DNA of 64,000 nucleotides from Candidatus Pantoea gossypiicola (GCF_008632075.1 NZ_VWVM01000001.1:186001-250000); one strand, 5' to 3'; shown: positions 47,071 to 59,675, counted from the first letter of the stretch. Numbers and translations: made by a program. The notes: generated by a model from the sequence alone, not told the origin.

Positions 47071-48906
47071 TTACATCACCAGCAGCAGAGCCAGCACCAG
47101 CACGGCACCCACGCTCATTGACGCAACGTACCAGCGCAGGTAGCCATTCTCACTAACCACAAGGCCTTTGTTGGCAATACGTGACAGCAGTGCAGGCAGG
47201 TTCATCAGGCCATTCAGTGGATCGCGCTTCAGGAGCCACGCAATACCCAGATAAGGTTTGACGAACACTTTATCGTAGAGCCAGTCGAAGCCCCAGGCCG
47301 CAAACCACCATGTGCCGAAGAAACGGCCTGGAGCACTGTTTGCAATACGGGTAACCAGCTCACGTTTGCCCAGCCACAGCGCGGCAGCGATCAGAATGCC
47401 GACAATCGCGACCACGCCCGAGGTGATCTCCAGTCCCACTTTGCCCGCTTCACCGAACTCATTGGCTGGCAGGACACCCGCCAGCGGGGGCGTGATCAGC
47501 GCACCAATAAAGGTGGAGAGCAGCAGCAGCACAATCAGCGGCAGATGATGGGTAATGCCTTTACCGGCGTGTGCATGAATTTTTTCTTCGCCGTGGAACA
47601 CAATAAAGATCATGCGGAAGGTATAGATAGAGGTCAGGAACGCTCCCACCAGACCCGCGACCATCAGATTGATGTGACCATTAGCCAGTGCACCAAACAG
47701 AATCTCATCTTTACTGTAGAAGCCCGCCGTAATCAGCGGCAGTGCCGCCAGCGCCGCGCCGCCTACCAGGAAGCAGGTGTAGACCAGCGGAATGCTTTTA
47801 CGCAGACCACCCATTTTGAAGATGTTCTGTTCGTGATGGCAGGCCAGAATGACCGAACCCGAAGAGAGGAACAGTAACGCTTTAAAGAAGGCGTGCGTCA
47901 TCAGATGGAAAATCGCCGCATCCCACGCCTGAACACCCAGCGCCAGAAACATATAGCCAATCTGGCTCATGGTGGAGTAAGCGAGAACACGTTTGATGTC
48001 GGTCTGCACCAGCGCGGCAAAGCCTGCCAGCACCAGGGTAATTGCCCCGATGATGCCGACCAGATGCAGCACTTCCGGCGTCAGCAGGAAAAGACCGTGG
48101 CTGCGGGCAATCAGGTAAACACCCGCCGTCACCATGGTCGCGGCGTGGATCAGAGCCGAAACCGGTGTCGGACCCGCCATCGCATCGGCCAGCCAGGTCT
48201 GCAACGGTAACTGCGCCGATTTACCGACCGCGCCACCCAGCAGCATCAGCGTAGCCCACTGCAGCATATGGTTGTCTGCGGCGAAGTGCGCCGGTGCCAG
48301 TTCCATCATCTCGCGGAAGTTCAGCGTGCCCAGTTCGTTGTAGAGGATGAACAGACCGAATGCCAGGAAGACGTCGCCGACGCGGGTGATGATGAAGGCT
48401 TTCATCGCCGCTTTGCCGTTTTCCGGATTGCTGTAGTAGAAACCGATCAGCAGATAAGAACAGAGCCCTACCCCTTCCCAGCCCAGATACATCAGCATCA
48501 GGTTATCGGCCAGCACCAGAACCACCATACTGGCGATAAACAGGTTGGTGTAGGCGAAGAAGCGGGAGTAGCCCTCTTCTCCACGCATGTACCAGGAGGC
48601 GAACATATGAATGAAGAAACCGACGCCGGTTACTACCGACAGCATGGTCAGCGACAGGCCATCCAGCGTCAGATTCACCTTCATGTCGAAGTTGCCGACA
48701 TGCATCCACGTCCAGAGTGTCTGAGTGTAAGCCTGCTGACCATTGGCGAAGAAGTCGAAACCGATCATGGCCGTAGTCAGTGCTGCCAGACCCACCGAAC
48801 CCATACCCACCGTGGCCGACAGGTTCTCAGACCAGCGACCGCGGGAAAACGCCAACAGCAGAAAGCCGATCAGCGGAAACAAGACAGTTAAATAGAGAAG
48901 ATTCAT
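47071..48906 (-). CDS. nuoL: NADH-quinone oxidoreductase subunit L
   Basis: The protein has 611 residues (613 in E. coli). It is the distal antiporter-like subunit with about 16 membrane helices and the long lateral C-terminal helix (from about residue 520, [20 protein letters not shown]). The helix-5 Glu is in [18 protein letters not shown], and channel residues are in [20 protein letters not shown]. Its start overlaps the nuoK stop by four bases, so translation is coupled. Confidence 0.99.
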   Translation of the reverse strand: MNLLYLTVLFPLIGFLLLAFSRGRWSENLSATVGMGSVGLAALTTAMIGFDFFANGQQAYTQTLWTWMHVGNFDMKVNLTLDGLSLTMLSVVTGVGFFIHMFASWYMRGEEGYSRFFAYTNLFIASMVVLVLADNLMLMYLGWEGVGLCSYLLIGFYYSNPENGKAAMKAFIITRVGDVFLAFGLFILYNELGTLNFREMMELAPAHFAADNHMLQWATLMLLGGAVGKSAQLPLQTWLADAMAGPTPVSALIHAATMVTAGVYLIARSHGLFLLTPEVLHLVGIIGAITLVLAGFAALVQTDIKRVLAYSTMSQIGYMFLALGVQAWDAAIFHLMTHAFFKALLFLSSGSVILACHHEQNIFKMGGLRKSIPLVYTCFLVGGAALAALPLITAGFYSKDEILFGALANGHINLMVAGLVGAFLTSIYTFRMIFIVFHGEEKIHAHAGKGITHHLPLIVLLLLSTFIGALITPPLAGVLPANEFGEAGKVGLEITSGVVAIVGILIAAALWLGKRELVTRIANSAPGRFFGTWWFAAWGFDWLYDKVFVKPYLGIAWLLKRDPLNGLMNLPALLSRIANKGLVVSENGYLRWYVASMSVGAVLVLALLLVM

Positions 48907-49205
48907 CCGCGCATCTCGCTCACAGTATCAATGTTCAGCGTCTGACGACGACGATAGAGCTGAAGCAACAGGGCCAGACCAATACTGGCTTCCGCTGCCG
49001 CCAGGCTGATCGCCAGGATATACATCACCTGTCCATCGGCCTGACCCCAGTAGCTTCCGGCAACCACCAGAGCTAAAGCGGCGGCGTTGATCATGATTTC
49101 AAGGCCGATCAGCATAAACAGCAGATTGCGGCGTATCACCAGCGACGTCAGTCCAAGGACAAACAGCACGGCAGCAAGAATCAATCCATGTTGTAACGGG
49201 ATCAT
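48903..49205 (-). CDS. nuoK: NADH-quinone oxidoreductase subunit K
   Basis: The protein has 100 residues, the family length, with three transmembrane helices. The two membrane glutamates essential for proton pumping are seen in [20 protein letters not shown] and [20 protein letters not shown]. It overlaps nuoJ and nuoL by four bases each (ATGA-type junctions). Confidence 0.99.
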   Translation of the reverse strand: MIPLQHGLILAAVLFVLGLTSLVIRRNLLFMLIGLEIMINAAALALVVAGSYWGQADGQVMYILAISLAAAEASIGLALLLQLYRRRQTLNIDTVSEMRG

Positions 49206-49753
49206 GCGTTCTCCTTTTTCACCTGAGCGGCGTCAGCATTACGGTTACTCAGGACTTCGCCCTGACGCTCTTCACGACCGATATGGAACGCCACGACCAG
49301 ACCCGCCAGCAGCAGCATAGAGGCCAGTTCGACCGCCAGTACGTAAGGACCAAACAGGCTGATGCCGACCGCTTTGGCGTCGATGATGGTGCCATCAATG
49401 CCCTGGTCATTCGCCGTCAGAATGGCGTAGATCATTACCACCAGCAGTAGTAACGAAACGATGCCCGGACCAATCCACAGCGACGGACTGAGCCACTCAC
49501 GCTCCTGCTTTTCAGTCTGTTTGCCCAGGTTCAGCATCATGACCACGAAGACGAACAGCACCATGATGGCTCCGGCGTAAACGATGATCTCCAGCGCACC
49601 CGCAAAATAGGCCCCCATCGAGAAGAAGACGCCGGCGATCGATAACAGCGAAACGATCAGGTACAGCAACGCATGTACCGGATTAGTGTGGGTAATGACG
49701 CGCAACGTCGTCAGCACCGCCACCAGTCCGCAAAGATAAAACGCAAATTCCAT
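49202..49753 (-). CDS. nuoJ: NADH-quinone oxidoreductase subunit J
   Basis: The protein has 183 residues from [20 protein letters not shown] (184 in E. coli). The start at 49753 is chosen for its AAGGAGCAAGGC ribosome-binding region; the longer upstream frame is not conserved. Five membrane helices include the conserved helix-3 [20 protein letters not shown]. The C-terminal tail [20 protein letters not shown] is hydrophilic. It lies 10 bases after nuoI. Confidence 0.98.
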   Translation of the reverse strand: MEFAFYLCGLVAVLTTLRVITHTNPVHALLYLIVSLLSIAGVFFSMGAYFAGALEIIVYAGAIMVLFVFVVMMLNLGKQTEKQEREWLSPSLWIGPGIVSLLLLVVMIYAILTANDQGIDGTIIDAKAVGISLFGPYVLAVELASMLLLAGLVVAFHIGREERQGEVLSNRNADAAQVKKENA

Positions 49754-49763
49754 GCCTTGCTCC

Positions 49764-50306
49764 TTAAGGTAATAAGCCTTTGACGTCGATTGGCTTCGCT
49801 TCGTTTTCCGCTTCGCCCTTATCTTTACCGTCAATCGCCATACCTGCCATACGGTAGAAGTTGTACTCCGGATATTTACCCGGTCCCGAAATCAGCAGAT
49901 CGTCCTTTTCATACACCAGGTCCTGACGCTTAAACTCACCCAGTTCAAAATCCGGGGTCAGCTGAATCGCCGTGGTCGGACAGGCTTCCTCACACATGCC
50001 GCAGAAGATGCAGCGTGAGAAGTTGATGCGGAAGAACTCCGGATACCAGCGGCCATCTTTGGTTTCGGCTTTCTGCAGTGAAATACAGCCAACCGGGCAG
50101 GCAACCGCACACAGGTTACAGGCAACGCAACGCTCCTGACCGTCCGGATCGCGGGTTAACACGATACGGCCACGATAGCGGGGTGGCAGATAAACCGGCT
50201 CTTCCGGGTACATCTGTGTTTCACGTTTGGCGAAGGCGTGCAGCCCGATCAGCCAGATACTGCGAACTGTCGTGCCGAAACCTACGACAATATCTTTCAA
50301 AGTCAT
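49764..50306 (-). CDS. nuoI: NADH-quinone oxidoreductase subunit I
   Basis: The protein has 180 residues, as in E. coli. Two ferredoxin-type [4Fe-4S] motifs bind clusters N6a and N6b: [15 protein letters not shown] and [15 protein letters not shown]. The N-terminal amphipathic helix ([17 protein letters not shown]) rests on the membrane arm. It is part of the connecting module that passes electrons to NuoB. It lies 11 bases after nuoH. Confidence 0.99.
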   Translation of the reverse strand: MTLKDIVVGFGTTVRSIWLIGLHAFAKRETQMYPEEPVYLPPRYRGRIVLTRDPDGQERCVACNLCAVACPVGCISLQKAETKDGRWYPEFFRINFSRCIFCGMCEEACPTTAIQLTPDFELGEFKRQDLVYEKDDLLISGPGKYPEYNFYRMAGMAIDGKDKGEAENEAKPIDVKGLLP

Positions 50307-50317
50307 TTGTTAACCCC

Positions 50318-51295
50318 TTACGGCGCTGTGTAGAGAATCACTGCGGCAGTCGCCAGCAGGTTCAACAGCGTCAACGGCAGACACACTTTCCAGCCGAATG
50401 ACAGCACCTGGTCGTAGCGTGGACGCGGAAGCGCGGCACGGATCAGGATGAACATCATCATAAAGAACGCCGTTTTCAGGGCGAACCAGATGAACGGCGG
50501 CAGGAAAGGTCCATGCCAGCCACCAAAGAACAGCGTTACGATCAGCGCTGAAACGGTGGTAATCGCCACATATTCGCCGACAAAGAACAGCCCGAACTTC
50601 ATACCGGCATATTCAATGTGGTAGCCGTCCGCCAGTTCCTGCTCCGCTTCTGGCTGGTCAAACGGATGGCGGTGACATACAGCCACGCCCGCAATACAGA
50701 AGGTCACGAAGCCGAAGAACTGCGGAATGATGTTCCACAGATGCGTCTGGCTGTTGACGATATCGTTCATATTGAACGAGCCCGCCTGCGCGACCACACC
50801 CATCAGCGACAGGCCCAGAAACACTTCATAGCTCAGGGTCTGTGCCGAGGCGCGCATCGCACCCAGCAGCGAGTATTTGTTGTTACTCGACCAGCCGGCA
50901 AACAGCACTGCGTAGACCGCAAGGCCCGCCATCATCAGGAAGAACAGCAGACCGATATTCAGGTCTGTTACCATCCAGGTTGGCGAAACCGGCACGATAG
51001 CAAAGGCCAGCAGCAGGGAAACAAAGGCGATAACCGGCGCAAGGGTAAAGATAAAGCGGTCGGTGAACGGCGGAACCCAGTCCTCTTTGAAGAACATTTT
51101 GATCATGTCCGCCACCAGCTGGAGCGAGCCGCCCCAGCCTACGCGGTTTGGCCCATAACGGTTCTGGAACAGGCCGAGCAGACGACGCTCGGCAAAGCTC
51201 ATGAACGCGCCGCAGGCCACCACCACCAGCAGAATTACGATGGCTTTAACAATGGCCAGCAGAATGTCGATAACGTCCGGTGTTAACCAGCTCAT
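50318..51295 (-). CDS. nuoH: NADH-quinone oxidoreductase subunit H
   Basis: The protein has 325 residues, as in E. coli, with eight membrane helices. It shapes the quinone chamber together with NuoB and NuoD. Conserved stretches are [20 protein letters not shown], the acidic loop [19 protein letters not shown], and [18 protein letters not shown]. Its start overlaps the nuoG stop by four bases. Confidence 0.99.
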   Translation of the reverse strand: MSWLTPDVIDILLAIVKAIVILLVVVACGAFMSFAERRLLGLFQNRYGPNRVGWGGSLQLVADMIKMFFKEDWVPPFTDRFIFTLAPVIAFVSLLLAFAIVPVSPTWMVTDLNIGLLFFLMMAGLAVYAVLFAGWSSNNKYSLLGAMRASAQTLSYEVFLGLSLMGVVAQAGSFNMNDIVNSQTHLWNIIPQFFGFVTFCIAGVAVCHRHPFDQPEAEQELADGYHIEYAGMKFGLFFVGEYVAITTVSALIVTLFFGGWHGPFLPPFIWFALKTAFFMMMFILIRAALPRPRYDQVLSFGWKVCLPLTLLNLLATAAVILYTAP

Positions 51296-54015
51296 TGCGC
51301 CGCCTCCTGCAGAGTGTCGATTTTACCATTCGCCAGGAATGGCGGAACGCCTGGCATGCCAAGCGGCAGACCAATCTGTCCCGCCTGCAGTGACGCCGAG
51401 AAACGGACCGGCAGACGCACTGTCTCACCGGCACAGCTGAACTCCACTGCCGCGCCATTGTTGACGCCCAGCTTCGCCGCATCGTCCGGGTTAATCACCA
51501 GGGCAGGCTCAGCCATACGCTGCTGGAAGACCGGTGAACGCTGTGACATCTCTTCGCTGCCGAATAGCCGATGTAAAGGTGCCACACGCCACTGCCCATC
51601 ACTGACAAAGGCTTTTGGTACGGTAGTGAACCACGGTAACGCACCCGCGCTGGCTTCAATCAGACGCACGCCCGGATCGCCATGACGCAGTTTGCCGCCC
51701 ACTTCCGCCTGGAACTTGTTCCACGCCTGCGGTGAGTTCCAGCCTGGTGCCCAGGCAAACGGAATCTGTGAACGCGGTGCAGATGGCTGGTTGTTACCTT
51801 CCATTGAGAAGGCGAACATCGTGTCCTGGTCCTGCGGCTGACGCGGTTCATGAACGCTGATATTCGCGCGCGCTGCAGTTCGTCCACTGGCACGGATTGG
51901 AGAACGTGACAGCTTCTGACCACGAATGCGGAAGCTGGCGTCAGGTGCCGCATCTTTAATACCCGCGAGCTGTGGCAGACGGGTGACTACCGCATCAATC
52001 ACATGATCAAGCTGCGTCCAGTCCACGTGACGGCTTTCCAGCGTGCTGTGCAGTGAGTGCAACCAGCGCCAGCTCTCCAGCATCACAATGTTGTTGTCGT
52101 AGTAAGCAGGATCGTAAACCTGGAAGAAGCGCTGAGCGCGGCCTTCATGGTTAATGGAGGTGCCGTCGCTTTCGGCGAAGCTGGCGGTTGAAAGCACCAG
52201 ACCCGCTTTCTCAAGCGTTGCGGTACGCTGATGATCAACCACAATCACGTTGGTGGTCTGAGCCAGTGCCGCATCCACCAGCGCTTTCGGCGCATGGCGA
52301 TAGAGGTCATTTTCCAGCACCACCAGCGCATCAGCTTCACCGTTGCTCAGCTGCTCCAGCGCCTGCTCCAGCGGATTGCCGCCAATCATGCCCAGACCGA
52401 TGCTGTTCGCGTGACCCGCCAGCAGGGTAATGCCGACATCTGCACCCCGTGCCTTCAGGGCTTTCGCCACGTTAGCTGCGGCTTCAATGACTGCGCTGCT
52501 GCCTGAGTGAGTACCGGAGATAATTAATGGCTTTTTCGCACCGGCCAGCGCCTGAACGACAACATCCATTTTCCCGCTGAGTTTGCTGTCGAAATCGGTG
52601 ACGGCAGGCGCAGATTCATCCAGCGCACTGGCGATAGCGAAGCCGAGGCGCGCCTGATCTTCAACCGGCGCACGATAGCTCCATGCCGCGATATCATCCA
52701 GACGGGTTTCATCAACGTGGGTAACAAATAGCGGATGTTTCGCGTTCTGACCGATGTTCATGATGGCGGCGATCTGCCAGTCTGCGACTTTCTGCGCAGC
52801 GGCCATATCACGCGCTTTGCCTTTCACTGCCTGGCGAACAGAGAGCGCCACACGAGCGCCAACCTGTGTCAGATCTTCACCCAACACCAGTACCGCATCG
52901 TAGCTTTCAATTTCACGCAGCGATGGCGTATAGATTCCGCCCTCACGCAGGACCTTCAGCATCAGTTCAAGACGGGCCTGCTCATCCGCTGGCATCCCGG
53001 TTGAGAAGTTCTCTGCACCCACCAGTTCACGAAGGGCAAAGTTACTTTCAATGCTGGCGCGCGGCGAGCCGATACCGATCACTTTATTCGCCTGACGCAG
53101 CAAATCTGCACCGGCATTGACCGCCTGCTCCGCGTTCAGCGTGACCCAGTCGTTGCCGCGCAGCAGCATCGGCTGACGTGGGCGATCTTTACGGTTCACG
53201 TAGCCATAGCCAAAGCGGCCACGGTCACACAGGAAGTAGTGGTTTACGGTGCCGTTATAACGGTTTTCGATACGGCGTAACTCACCATAACGCTCACCCG
53301 GGCTGGTGTTACAGCCGACACTGCACTGCTGACAGATGCTCGGCGCAAACTGCATATCCCATTTACGGTTATAGCGTTCGGAGTGAGTTTTGTCGGTGAA
53401 GACGCCGGTCGGACAGATTTCGACCAGGTTGCCGGAGAATTCGCTTTCCAGCGTGCCATCTTCCGGGCGACCGAAGTAGACGTTGTCGTGCGCGCCGTAG
53501 ACACCCAGATCTTTGCCATCGGCATAGTCTTTGTAGTAGCGCACGCAGCGGTAACAGGCGATACAGCGGTTCATCTCATGGGAGATGAACGGGCCGAGAT
53601 CCTGATTACGGTGGGTACGCTTAGTGAAGCGATAGCGGCGGAAACTGTGGCCGGTCATGACTGTCATATCCTGCAGGTGACAGTTACCGCCCTCTTCACA
53701 CACCGGGCAGTCATGCGGGTGGTTGGTCATCAGCCACTCCACCACGCTTTCGCGGAACTCTTTCGCTTCGCCATCATCGATGGAGATGAATGTGCCGTCA
53801 GAAGCCGGCGTCATGCAGGACATGACAAGACGACCGCGGGTATCTTCGGCATTCTGGAATTGCTTTACCGCACACTGGCGGCAGGCCCCAACGCTTCCCA
53901 GCGCCGGATGCCAGCAAAAGTAAGGAATATCAAGGCCCAGAGAGAGACATGCCTGTAGCAGGTTGTCCGCTCCGTTCACATCATACTCTTTACCGTCTAC
54001 ATGAATTGTAGCCAT
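51292..54015 (-). CDS. nuoG: NADH-quinone oxidoreductase subunit G
   Basis: The protein has 907 residues (908 in E. coli). The N-terminal [2Fe-2S] site is [15 protein letters not shown] (N1b), the His-Cys [4Fe-4S] site [17 protein letters not shown] (N5), and further sites [11 protein letters not shown] and [11 protein letters not shown] (N4). CQQCSVGC near residue 230 is the extra N7 cluster motif found in E. coli-type complex I. The remaining 650 residues form a molybdopterin-oxidoreductase-like fold without cofactor. It carries electrons from NuoF towards NuoI. A 112-base gap with a hairpin separates it from nuoF. Confidence 0.99.
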   Translation of the reverse strand: MATIHVDGKEYDVNGADNLLQACLSLGLDIPYFCWHPALGSVGACRQCAVKQFQNAEDTRGRLVMSCMTPASDGTFISIDDGEAKEFRESVVEWLMTNHPHDCPVCEEGGNCHLQDMTVMTGHSFRRYRFTKRTHRNQDLGPFISHEMNRCIACYRCVRYYKDYADGKDLGVYGAHDNVYFGRPEDGTLESEFSGNLVEICPTGVFTDKTHSERYNRKWDMQFAPSICQQCSVGCNTSPGERYGELRRIENRYNGTVNHYFLCDRGRFGYGYVNRKDRPRQPMLLRGNDWVTLNAEQAVNAGADLLRQANKVIGIGSPRASIESNFALRELVGAENFSTGMPADEQARLELMLKVLREGGIYTPSLREIESYDAVLVLGEDLTQVGARVALSVRQAVKGKARDMAAAQKVADWQIAAIMNIGQNAKHPLFVTHVDETRLDDIAAWSYRAPVEDQARLGFAIASALDESAPAVTDFDSKLSGKMDVVVQALAGAKKPLIISGTHSGSSAVIEAAANVAKALKARGADVGITLLAGHANSIGLGMIGGNPLEQALEQLSNGEADALVVLENDLYRHAPKALVDAALAQTTNVIVVDHQRTATLEKAGLVLSTASFAESDGTSINHEGRAQRFFQVYDPAYYDNNIVMLESWRWLHSLHSTLESRHVDWTQLDHVIDAVVTRLPQLAGIKDAAPDASFRIRGQKLSRSPIRASGRTAARANISVHEPRQPQDQDTMFAFSMEGNNQPSAPRSQIPFAWAPGWNSPQAWNKFQAEVGGKLRHGDPGVRLIEASAGALPWFTTVPKAFVSDGQWRVAPLHRLFGSEEMSQRSPVFQQRMAEPALVINPDDAAKLGVNNGAAVEFSCAGETVRLPVRFSASLQAGQIGLPLGMPGVPPFLANGKIDTLQEAAQ

Positions 54016-54066
54016 AGTGACATGCTTCCGTAAGGCTCGTCAGAGACGAGCGTTAATCATATTCTT

Positions 54067-54092
54067 GCCCCGACGCACGACATTGTCGGGGC
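54067..54092 (-). promoter_or_regulatory. Hairpin in the nuoF-nuoG gap
   Basis: Perfect 8-bp stem GCCCCGAC (54067-54074) with GTCGGGGC (54085-54092) and a ten-base loop, about 35 bases after the nuoF stop. No T-run follows on the minus strand, so it is more likely an mRNA-stability or processing element than a terminator. Confidence 0.65.
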
Positions 54093-54127
54093 GGCGGCAC
54101 CAGGCCTGTTCCGTGTGCTGCGGTGAA

Positions 54128-55474
54128 TTACCAGCGCGCTTTCAGCAGGTTTGGCTGGATCCCGCCAATAGCGCGGGTATTGCCAAACACCTGCGGTGCC
54201 ATGCCAGCTTCAAACTCTTCACGGAAATATTTAATCGCACTCTGCAGCGGCTCAACCGCACCCGGCGCATGCGCGCAGAAGGTTTTACCCGGGCCAAGCT
54301 GACGGCAGAGTTGCAGTAAGGTTTCGATATCCCCTGGCTGACCTTGCTTCTGTTCGAGCGCACGCAGAATTTTCACGCTCCACGGCAGACCGTCGCGACA
54401 CGGTGTACACCAGCCACACGATTCACGGGCAAAGAACTCTTCCAGGTTGCGCACCAGCGAGACCATATTAATTTCGTGATCGACCGCCATCGCCAGCGCG
54501 GTGCCCAGACGGCTGCCAGCTTTGCCGATGCTGGCAAACTCCATCGGCAGATCCAGGTGCTGATCGGTCAGGAAGTCGGTTCCTGCGCCGCCCGGCTGCC
54601 ATGCTTTGAACTTCAGTCCGTCACGCATGCCGCCCGCATAATCTTCAAGGATTTCACGTGCGGTGATACCGAAAGGCAACTCCCAGACGCCGGGATTTTT
54701 CACCCGTCCGGAGAAGCCCATCATTTTGGTTCCGGCATCTTCGCTTTTAGAGATGTTTTTGTACCACTCTACGCCGTTGGCCAGAATCGCCGGGACGTTA
54801 GAGAGGGTTTCAACGTTGTTGACGCAGGTCGGTTTGCCCCACGCGCCCGCACTCGCCGGGAATGGCGGCTTGGAACGCGGGTTAGCACGACGGCCTTCCA
54901 GTGAGTTAATCAGTGCTGTCTCTTCACCGCAGATATAACGCCCTGCGCCGGTGTGGACGATCAGCTCAAAGTCGAAGCCGGTGCCCAGAATGTTTTTACC
55001 GAGATAACCCGCTTCCGTCGCTTCAGCAATCGCACGGCGCAGATGCACCGCGGCTTCAATATATTCGCCACGTAAGAAGATATAGCCACGGTAAGCCTTC
55101 AGCGCAAAGGCGCTGATCAGCATCCCTTCCACCAGCTGGTGAGGCATCTGCTCCATCAGCAGGCGGTCTTTATAGGTGCCTGGCTCCATCTCATCGGCGT
55201 TACACAGCAGGTAACGGATGTTCATCGACTCATCTTTCGGCATCAGGCTCCACTTCAGCCCCGTAGAGAAGCCTGCACCGCCGCGCCCTTTCAGGCCGGA
55301 ATCTTTCACTGCTGCGACGATTTCATCCTGCGACATGCTTTTCAGCGCTTTTTCCGCACCGGCATAGCCGTTTTTGCTGCGGTATTCATCAAGCCACACA
55401 GGTTGCTTGTCGTCACGCATCCGCCAGGTCAGCGGATGAGTTTCAGCAGTACGAATGATCTGTTTAATTGTCAT
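54128..55474 (-). CDS. nuoF: NADH-quinone oxidoreductase subunit F
   Basis: The protein has 448 residues (445 in E. coli). It holds the NADH/FMN site: [20 protein letters not shown] (glycine-rich FMN loop) and [19 protein letters not shown]. Cluster N3 is bound by [15 protein letters not shown] and the Cys in [14 protein letters not shown]. It oxidises NADH in the cytoplasmic arm. Its ATG overlaps the nuoE stop by four bases. Confidence 0.99.
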   Translation of the reverse strand: MTIKQIIRTAETHPLTWRMRDDKQPVWLDEYRSKNGYAGAEKALKSMSQDEIVAAVKDSGLKGRGGAGFSTGLKWSLMPKDESMNIRYLLCNADEMEPGTYKDRLLMEQMPHQLVEGMLISAFALKAYRGYIFLRGEYIEAAVHLRRAIAEATEAGYLGKNILGTGFDFELIVHTGAGRYICGEETALINSLEGRRANPRSKPPFPASAGAWGKPTCVNNVETLSNVPAILANGVEWYKNISKSEDAGTKMMGFSGRVKNPGVWELPFGITAREILEDYAGGMRDGLKFKAWQPGGAGTDFLTDQHLDLPMEFASIGKAGSRLGTALAMAVDHEINMVSLVRNLEEFFARESCGWCTPCRDGLPWSVKILRALEQKQGQPGDIETLLQLCRQLGPGKTFCAHAPGAVEPLQSAIKYFREEFEAGMAPQVFGNTRAIGGIQPNLLKARW

Positions 55475-55986
55475 TGATACTGCTCCAGTAAACCAGGGAT
55501 GCCTTCCGGCGTCAGATGCACATGCGTGTCTTCATCCACCATCATCGTCGGACCCTTGTCGCAGTTGCCCAGACAGCAGGTTGGCAGCAGCGTGAAGCGG
55601 CCATCAGCCGTGGTCTGACCCGGTTTGATTTTCAGCTGCTGCTCCAGTGCAGACTGGATGCCCTGATAACCGGTGATATGACAGACCACGCTGTCACAGT
55701 AGCGGATCACATGACGTCCTACCGGCTGACGGAAGATCTGGCTATAGAATGTCGCCACACCCTCAACATCACTCGCCGGAATCCCGAGGACGTCGGCGAT
55801 CGCGTTGATGGCACCATCCGGCACCCAGCCGCGCTGTTTCTGCACGATCTTCAGCGCTTCAATCGAGGCTGCACGCGCGTCTTCGTAATGGTGTTTTTCG
55901 TGCTCAATAGCGTGATGCTCTTCCGCGCTCAGCACGAAGACCTCGTTAGGGTCGATCGTTTTAATGGCAATGTGTTGATCGTGCAT
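55471..55986 (-). CDS. nuoE: NADH-quinone oxidoreductase subunit E
   Basis: The protein has 171 residues (166 in E. coli; the difference is at the variable N-terminus). It has a thioredoxin-like fold binding [2Fe-2S] cluster N1a through CDSVVC and CCLGNC. The helical N-terminal part contains [20 protein letters not shown]. It starts two bases after the nuoCD stop. Confidence 0.99.
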   Translation of the reverse strand: MHDQHIAIKTIDPNEVFVLSAEEHHAIEHEKHHYEDARAASIEALKIVQKQRGWVPDGAINAIADVLGIPASDVEGVATFYSQIFRQPVGRHVIRYCDSVVCHITGYQGIQSALEQQLKIKPGQTTADGRFTLLPTCCLGNCDKGPTMMVDEDTHVHLTPEGIPGLLEQYQ

Positions 55987-55988
55987 AA

Positions 55989-57788
55989 TTAGCGGTCCAC
56001 GTCTGACATAACAAAATCGATACTACCCAGATATACGATCAGGTCGGATACCAGGCTGCCACGGATCACGGAAGGAATCTGCTGCAGATGCGGGAAGCTC
56101 GGCGTACGCACGCGGGTGCGGTAGCTCATGGTGCTGCCATCGCTGGTCAGGTAGTAGCTGTTGATCCCTTTCGTCGCTTCAATCATCTGGAACGATTCAT
56201 TGGCTGGCATCACCGGTCCCCACGACACCTGCAGGAAGTGGGTGATCAGCGTTTCAATGTGCTGCAGCGTACGCTCTTTCGGTGGCGGCGTGGTCAGCGG
56301 GTGATCCGCTTTAAACGGTCCCTCTGGCATATTGTTGAGACACTGCTCAAGAATGCGCAGCGACTGCCACATCTCTTCCATCTTCAGCTGAACGCGGCTG
56401 TAAGCATCGCTGACGCCGTCGCCGACCGGGATTTCGAAATCGAAGTTTTCATAGCCTGAATATGGACGCCATTTACGTACGTCAAAGTCGAGACCTGTCG
56501 CACGCAGACCGGCACCGGTGGTGCCCCACGCCAGCGCTTCTTCCATGTTGTACGCAGCCACGCCTTTGGAACGGCCAACGAGTACGGTGTTGCGCAGTGC
56601 GGCTTTGTCATACTCCTTCAGACGCTTCGGCATCCAGTCCAGGAAGTCACGCAGCAGGCGTTCCCAGCCACGCGGCAGATCATGCGCCACACCGCCGATG
56701 CGGAACCAGGCCGGATGCATACGGAAACCGGTAATGGCTTCAACCACGTCATAGATCTTCTGGCGATCGGTAAAGGCAAAGAACACCGGTGTCATGGCAC
56801 CGACGTCCTGAATAAAGGTCGAGATATAGAGCAGATGGCTGTTGATGCGGAATAGCTCAGAGAGCATCACGCGGATCACGTTAACGCGATCGGGCACCAC
56901 GATACCGGCCAGTTTTTCCACTGCCAGCACGTACGGCATTTCGTTTACGCAGCCGCCGAGGTATTCGATACGGTCAGTGTAAGGAATGTAGCTGTGCCAC
57001 GACTGACGCTCGCCCATCTTTTCGGCACCACGATGGTGATAACCGATGTCAGGCACGCAGTCGACTATCTCTTCACCATCCAGCTGCAGAATGATGCGGA
57101 ATGCACCGTGCGCCGACGGATGGTTAGGCCCAAGGTTGAGGAACATAAAATCTTCGTTGGTGGTGCTGCGCTTCATGCCCCAGTCTTCAGGCTTAAAGGT
57201 CAGCGCCTCCATCTCTAAATCTTCTTTCTGCTTCGTCAGCGTGAAAGGATCGAACTCCGTGGCGCGCGCCGGGTAATCTTTGCGCAGCGGATGGCCTTCC
57301 CACGTTGGTGGCATCATGATGCGGGTCAGGTGCGGGTGGCCATCAAAGGTAATACCAAACATCTCCCAGGTTTCACGCTCATACCAGTTGGCATTCGGGA
57401 AAAGACGGGTGATGGTCGGCAGATGCATATCGTTTTCAGAGAGTGCCACCTTGAGCATGATGTCGCGGTTGCGCTCAATCGACAGCAGGTGGTAGAAAAC
57501 GGAAAAATCCGCCGCAGGCAGGCCTGCACGGTGGGTACGCAAACGCTCATCCACGCCATGCAGGTCATACAGCATGACGTAAGGCTTGGGTAATTTACGC
57601 AGAAACTCGGTGATTTCCAGTATCTGTTCACGCTTAACCCAGACCACCGGAATCCCGGTACGGGTTGGCTGAACAGTGAAGGCATCCGGCCCAAAACGGT
57701 TACGCAACTCGCCAATCACCGGGTCATCAAGGTGATCACGGGTTTGCCATAGAGGCTGAGCGAGATCTTGCGTGGTCAAATCTGTCAT
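55989..57788 (-). CDS. nuoC: NADH-quinone oxidoreductase fused subunit C/D
   Basis: The protein has 599 residues, carrying the gammaproteobacterial fusion of NuoC (about 1-190; [20 protein letters not shown]) and NuoD (about 210-599). The D half is the 49-kDa, hydrogenase-like subunit that lines the quinone pocket: [20 protein letters not shown] with the conserved His, and [19 protein letters not shown]. It ends [17 protein letters not shown]. The gene is also called nuoCD. A 113-base gap separates it from nuoB; no strong hairpin is seen there. Confidence 0.99.
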   Translation of the reverse strand: MTDLTTQDLAQPLWQTRDHLDDPVIGELRNRFGPDAFTVQPTRTGIPVVWVKREQILEITEFLRKLPKPYVMLYDLHGVDERLRTHRAGLPAADFSVFYHLLSIERNRDIMLKVALSENDMHLPTITRLFPNANWYERETWEMFGITFDGHPHLTRIMMPPTWEGHPLRKDYPARATEFDPFTLTKQKEDLEMEALTFKPEDWGMKRSTTNEDFMFLNLGPNHPSAHGAFRIILQLDGEEIVDCVPDIGYHHRGAEKMGERQSWHSYIPYTDRIEYLGGCVNEMPYVLAVEKLAGIVVPDRVNVIRVMLSELFRINSHLLYISTFIQDVGAMTPVFFAFTDRQKIYDVVEAITGFRMHPAWFRIGGVAHDLPRGWERLLRDFLDWMPKRLKEYDKAALRNTVLVGRSKGVAAYNMEEALAWGTTGAGLRATGLDFDVRKWRPYSGYENFDFEIPVGDGVSDAYSRVQLKMEEMWQSLRILEQCLNNMPEGPFKADHPLTTPPPKERTLQHIETLITHFLQVSWGPVMPANESFQMIEATKGINSYYLTSDGSTMSYRTRVRTPSFPHLQQIPSVIRGSLVSDLIVYLGSIDFVMSDVDR

Positions 57789-57901
57789 ACGTTACTCACC
57801 ATTCCGGCCTGGTCTCAGGCACTCAAATGAAGGCGTCAGGATGGGGCCATGCATTAAATTGTGATGTTCTGCTGCAGGCGCGGTTTTCCATCCATACGGT
57901 T

Positions 57902-58579
57902 TTAAACTTCGTCCGGGCTGCGCAGATTTGTGACTGCGATGCGCTCGCCGCGTTTTCTTTCACGCTCTGAAGGCATATTGGCGCGGTAAACGCCCTGGTC
58001 ACCGACAACCCACGAAAGCGGACGGCGCTCTTTGCCGATCGACTCCTGCAACAGCAGCAGTGCCTGCATGTAGGCTTCAGGACGTGGCGGGCAGCCAGGA
58101 ATGTAAACATCAACCGGCAGGAATTTATCGACGCCCTGCACCACCGAATAAATGTCATACATGCCGCCCGAGTTGGCGCAGGCCCCCATGGAGATGACCC
58201 ATTTTGGTTCCAGCATCTGATCGTATAAACGCTGAATCACCGGGGCCATTTTAGTAAACGGCGTACCGGCAATAACCATGAAATCCGCCTGACGTGGCGA
58301 GGCGCGCATCACTTCAGCACCAAAACGCGCCACGTCGTGGACTGCGGTAAACGACGTGGTCATTTCTACGTAACAACAGGACAAGCCGAAGTTGTACGGC
58401 CAGAGGGAGTTTTTACGTCCCCAGTTCACCATGTCATGCAGGGCATTTTCGAGTTTGCCCATATAAACGCTGCGATGAACGTGCTGCTCCAGCGGATCGC
58501 TGACGATTTCCTGCTTTTGCAGAGGATAACGGTCGTTCTCACCACCGTTCGGGTCTATGCGGGTGAGCGTATAGTCCAT
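57902..58579 (-). CDS. nuoB: NADH-quinone oxidoreductase subunit B
   Basis: The protein has 225 residues (220 in E. coli). It binds the terminal cluster N2 through the tandem cysteines in [14 protein letters not shown], the Cys in [12 protein letters not shown] and the Cys in [16 protein letters not shown]. It hands electrons to ubiquinone at the NuoB-NuoD-NuoH interface. It lies 15 bases after nuoA. Confidence 0.99.
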   Translation of the reverse strand: MDYTLTRIDPNGGENDRYPLQKQEIVSDPLEQHVHRSVYMGKLENALHDMVNWGRKNSLWPYNFGLSCCYVEMTTSFTAVHDVARFGAEVMRASPRQADFMVIAGTPFTKMAPVIQRLYDQMLEPKWVISMGACANSGGMYDIYSVVQGVDKFLPVDVYIPGCPPRPEAYMQALLLLQESIGKERRPLSWVVGDQGVYRANMPSERERKRGERIAVTNLRSPDEV

Positions 58580-58594
58580 CTTATTGCCTCTCTT

Positions 58595-59038
58595 TTACTG
58601 CTTATGAGGATTGGTGTGGCTGACCGTAGTGGTTTTCACCACCACGCGACGGCGAGCTGGCGCCCAGTCCAGTGCGCCAATGCGTACCAGATAGACCAGA
58701 CCCGCCAGGAGCACCAAAATGAAAATTGCGGCTTCCACAAAGCCGATCCAACCGCTTTCACGGATTGAAGTCGCCCATGCGTATAAAAAGAGGGCTTCGA
58801 CGTCGAAAATGACGAAAAACATCGCAACCAGATAAAATTTCGCCGACAGGCGGATATGGGTATCACCAACGGATTCGATGCCCGATTCGAATGGCGTGTC
58901 TTTGTAGCGGGCGCGCGCTCTGCCGCCAAGCAGCCATCCTCCGGTCAGCATGAAAGCACACAGGCCAAAGGCAATAACGATAAATACGATAAACGCCCAG
59001 TGCTGAGCGATGATTTCGGTGGTAGTTGACATACTCAT
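58595..59038 (-). CDS. nuoA: NADH-quinone oxidoreductase subunit A
   Basis: The protein has 147 residues, as in E. coli, with three membrane helices. The conserved cytoplasmic loop after helix 1 reads [17 protein letters not shown], and helix 2 contains [18 protein letters not shown]. It is the first gene of the 13-gene nuo operon, transcribed from the 637-base region upstream. Confidence 0.99.
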   Translation of the reverse strand: MSMSTTTEIIAQHWAFIVFIVIAFGLCAFMLTGGWLLGGRARARYKDTPFESGIESVGDTHIRLSAKFYLVAMFFVIFDVEALFLYAWATSIRESGWIGFVEAAIFILVLLAGLVYLVRIGALDWAPARRRVVVKTTTVSHTNPHKQ

Positions 59039-59579
59039 TGCTTACTCATCAAAAGTGGCGCTGGCATCCTGCACGCGTTTCCCGCAGCAAACTGACCACA
59101 TCGATTCAAGGGAAGGGTAAAAACCTTTCAAATGTTGCTGTTATCAGGTAATAAGCAGCCATTTTATGGGGTTTTTTACTCCTTTCTATAACCTTTTGTC
59201 AACTTTGACAAAAGTATCCAAACATTATTTCACACCTGCATCATATTATTAACAAATGATGCCCCGCTTTCCAGCTAAATCGCTTCAGTCTGTAGGGTTA
59301 ATTTTAGTGTAGCGGGTATTCACATGCATGGATCGTGCATTTAACAAACATATTTTGACAGGTATGACTCTGTTTTCCTTCCCCTTATCAGGGGTATTTT
59401 CTTGATCCAGAACACAGTTTTATCCTTTTTGCGTTAAATTTCTTCACCTCAAACTGTAATCCGGAACAGATGGTTCATTAAATCGGTTGGCAGATTTCAG
59501 TTTCGTGGTAAGTGAAATACAGTGAGGGTTTTACATCAGGAAGAGTGGCAGCGGAAAAAGTATGAAGAGGGTCAGACAT
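59039..59579 (-). promoter_or_regulatory. nuo promoter region
   Basis: A long AT-rich region between lrhA and nuoA. In E. coli the equivalent interval carries the nuo promoter with ArcA, NarL, IHF and FNR control. A perfect palindrome lies at 59194-59213. I cannot assign the -35/-10 boxes or known operators with confidence. No gene is seen. Confidence 0.55.
59194..59213. repeat. Perfect 9-bp inverted repeat upstream of nuoA (candidate operator)
   Basis: TTTTGTCAA (59194-59202), CT, TTGACAAAA (59205-59213), about 160 bases upstream of nuoA. The compact, AT-rich dyad looks like a dimer-binding operator. It does not fit the FNR box TTGAT-N4-ATCAA. Confidence 0.55.
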
Positions 59580-59618
59580 AAAAAAGCCTCTCGTTCTGTT
59601 CAGGGAATGAGGGGCCTA
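59580..59618 (-). terminator. Terminator of lrhA
   Basis: An 11-pair stem (59586-59596 with 59605-59615, including two G-T pairs), followed on the minus strand by a run of six T. It lies about 58 bases after the lrhA stop, so nuo transcription is independent of lrhA. Confidence 0.88.
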
Positions 59619-59675
59619 TTTATAAGCGTTTGTTAAGGCAACCACGCCGGTGTTGAGGACAACACGTTAGCGAAA

